Origin: Gammaproteobacteria bacterium
GTDB taxonomy: Bacteria > Pseudomonadota > Gammaproteobacteria > JAJFKO01
Length of the DNA: 52,974 bases
Direction: 5' to 3'
NCBI GenBank assembly: GCA_028284465.1
Contig: JANQRR010000041.1
Location: 1 to 52,974 of the forward strand
The notes under the pieces were generated by a model, which was given only the letters and a program-made list of their open reading frames with translations, was not told the DNA's origin and ran no database searches. This document shows, piece after piece, positions 52,959 to 52,974 of this stretch; position 1 is the stretch's first letter; each line of letters opens with the position of its first letter. The position numbers and the translations under genes were made by a program.

Positions 52959-52974
52959 ATTTGCATGCCAAGAA

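Noticed and set aside
1..52974. Insertion sequence or prophage genes
   Set aside because: No transposase, integrase, capsid, terminase or recombinase other than RecA was found in any frame.

Overview
The window is an AT-rich gammaproteobacterial chromosome segment whose gene content and order most resemble Legionellales (the Legionella/Coxiella/Aquicella/Berkiella neighbourhood). This assignment is an inference: most genes are conserved housekeeping genes in gammaproteobacterial order, but there is also a eukaryote-like F-box protein, several lineage-specific proteins with effector-like composition, a type I isopentenyl-diphosphate isomerase, and a scattered GTCATTGCGAGG / GAAGCAATCCAG palindromic repeat. 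No rRNA, transposase, phage gene or CRISPR array was seen.

Layout. 0-0.4 kb: two 76-bp direct repeats with terminator-like cores and a chain of small hairpins. 0.4-3.3 kb: small unknown gene, NAD salvage (pncA-pncB), Nif3-family protein. 3.4-8.8 kb: HtrA/DegP protease on the minus strand, then accA, mpl and an amidase. 8.8-11.1 kb: small acidic protein and the yibN-secB-gpsA protein-export and phospholipid block. 11.2-16.8 kb: trmL, mlaA, an NTF2-like protein, typA/bipA, a conserved hypothetical and a GT9 glycosyltransferase. 16.9-20.7 kb: a 297-residue protein of unknown function, then sucCD behind a clear sigma-70 promoter and two operator-like palindromes, then idi. 20.8-27.7 kb (mostly minus strand): a TumE/TumA-type toxin-antitoxin pair, an RND pump without adaptor, bolA-like and yciB, and an MFS transporter with a deaminase. 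27.7-31.6 kb: yciO, scpA-scpB-rluB, EamA transporter. 31.7-36.3 kb: Ntn hydrolase, squalene/phytoene synthase-like protein, mutS. 36.4-43.2 kb: pncC-recA-recX-alaS-lysC-csrA-tRNA-Ser(GCT), a widely conserved gammaproteobacterial order.

43.2-52.8 kb is the most unusual part. In E. coli and Pseudomonas-type genomes, csrA is followed by tRNA-Ser(GCU) and then closely by tRNA-Arg(ACG). Here the two tRNAs are about 9.6 kb apart, and the DNA between them carries an NRPS-like adenylation/carrier protein with a missing adenylation subdomain, an FAD/NAD(P)-binding oxidoreductase with a basic NLS-like tail, a PAS hybrid histidine kinase, an SDR oxidoreductase, an F-box protein with two membrane segments, a P-loop ATPase and an N-terminally truncated DUF4143 protein. 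I read it as an accessory island inserted into an ancestral tRNA pair, probably involved in host interaction and a small-molecule pathway.

Regulatory and repeat structure: a large palindrome spans the 3' half of tRNA-Ser and its terminator, and a related structured element lies at the left window edge. Six or seven REP-like copies sit in intergenic spaces and run into the ends of some genes. A TyrR-box-like palindrome pair 40 bp apart precedes the DUF4143 remnant. Three GGA motifs crowd the csrA ribosome binding site.
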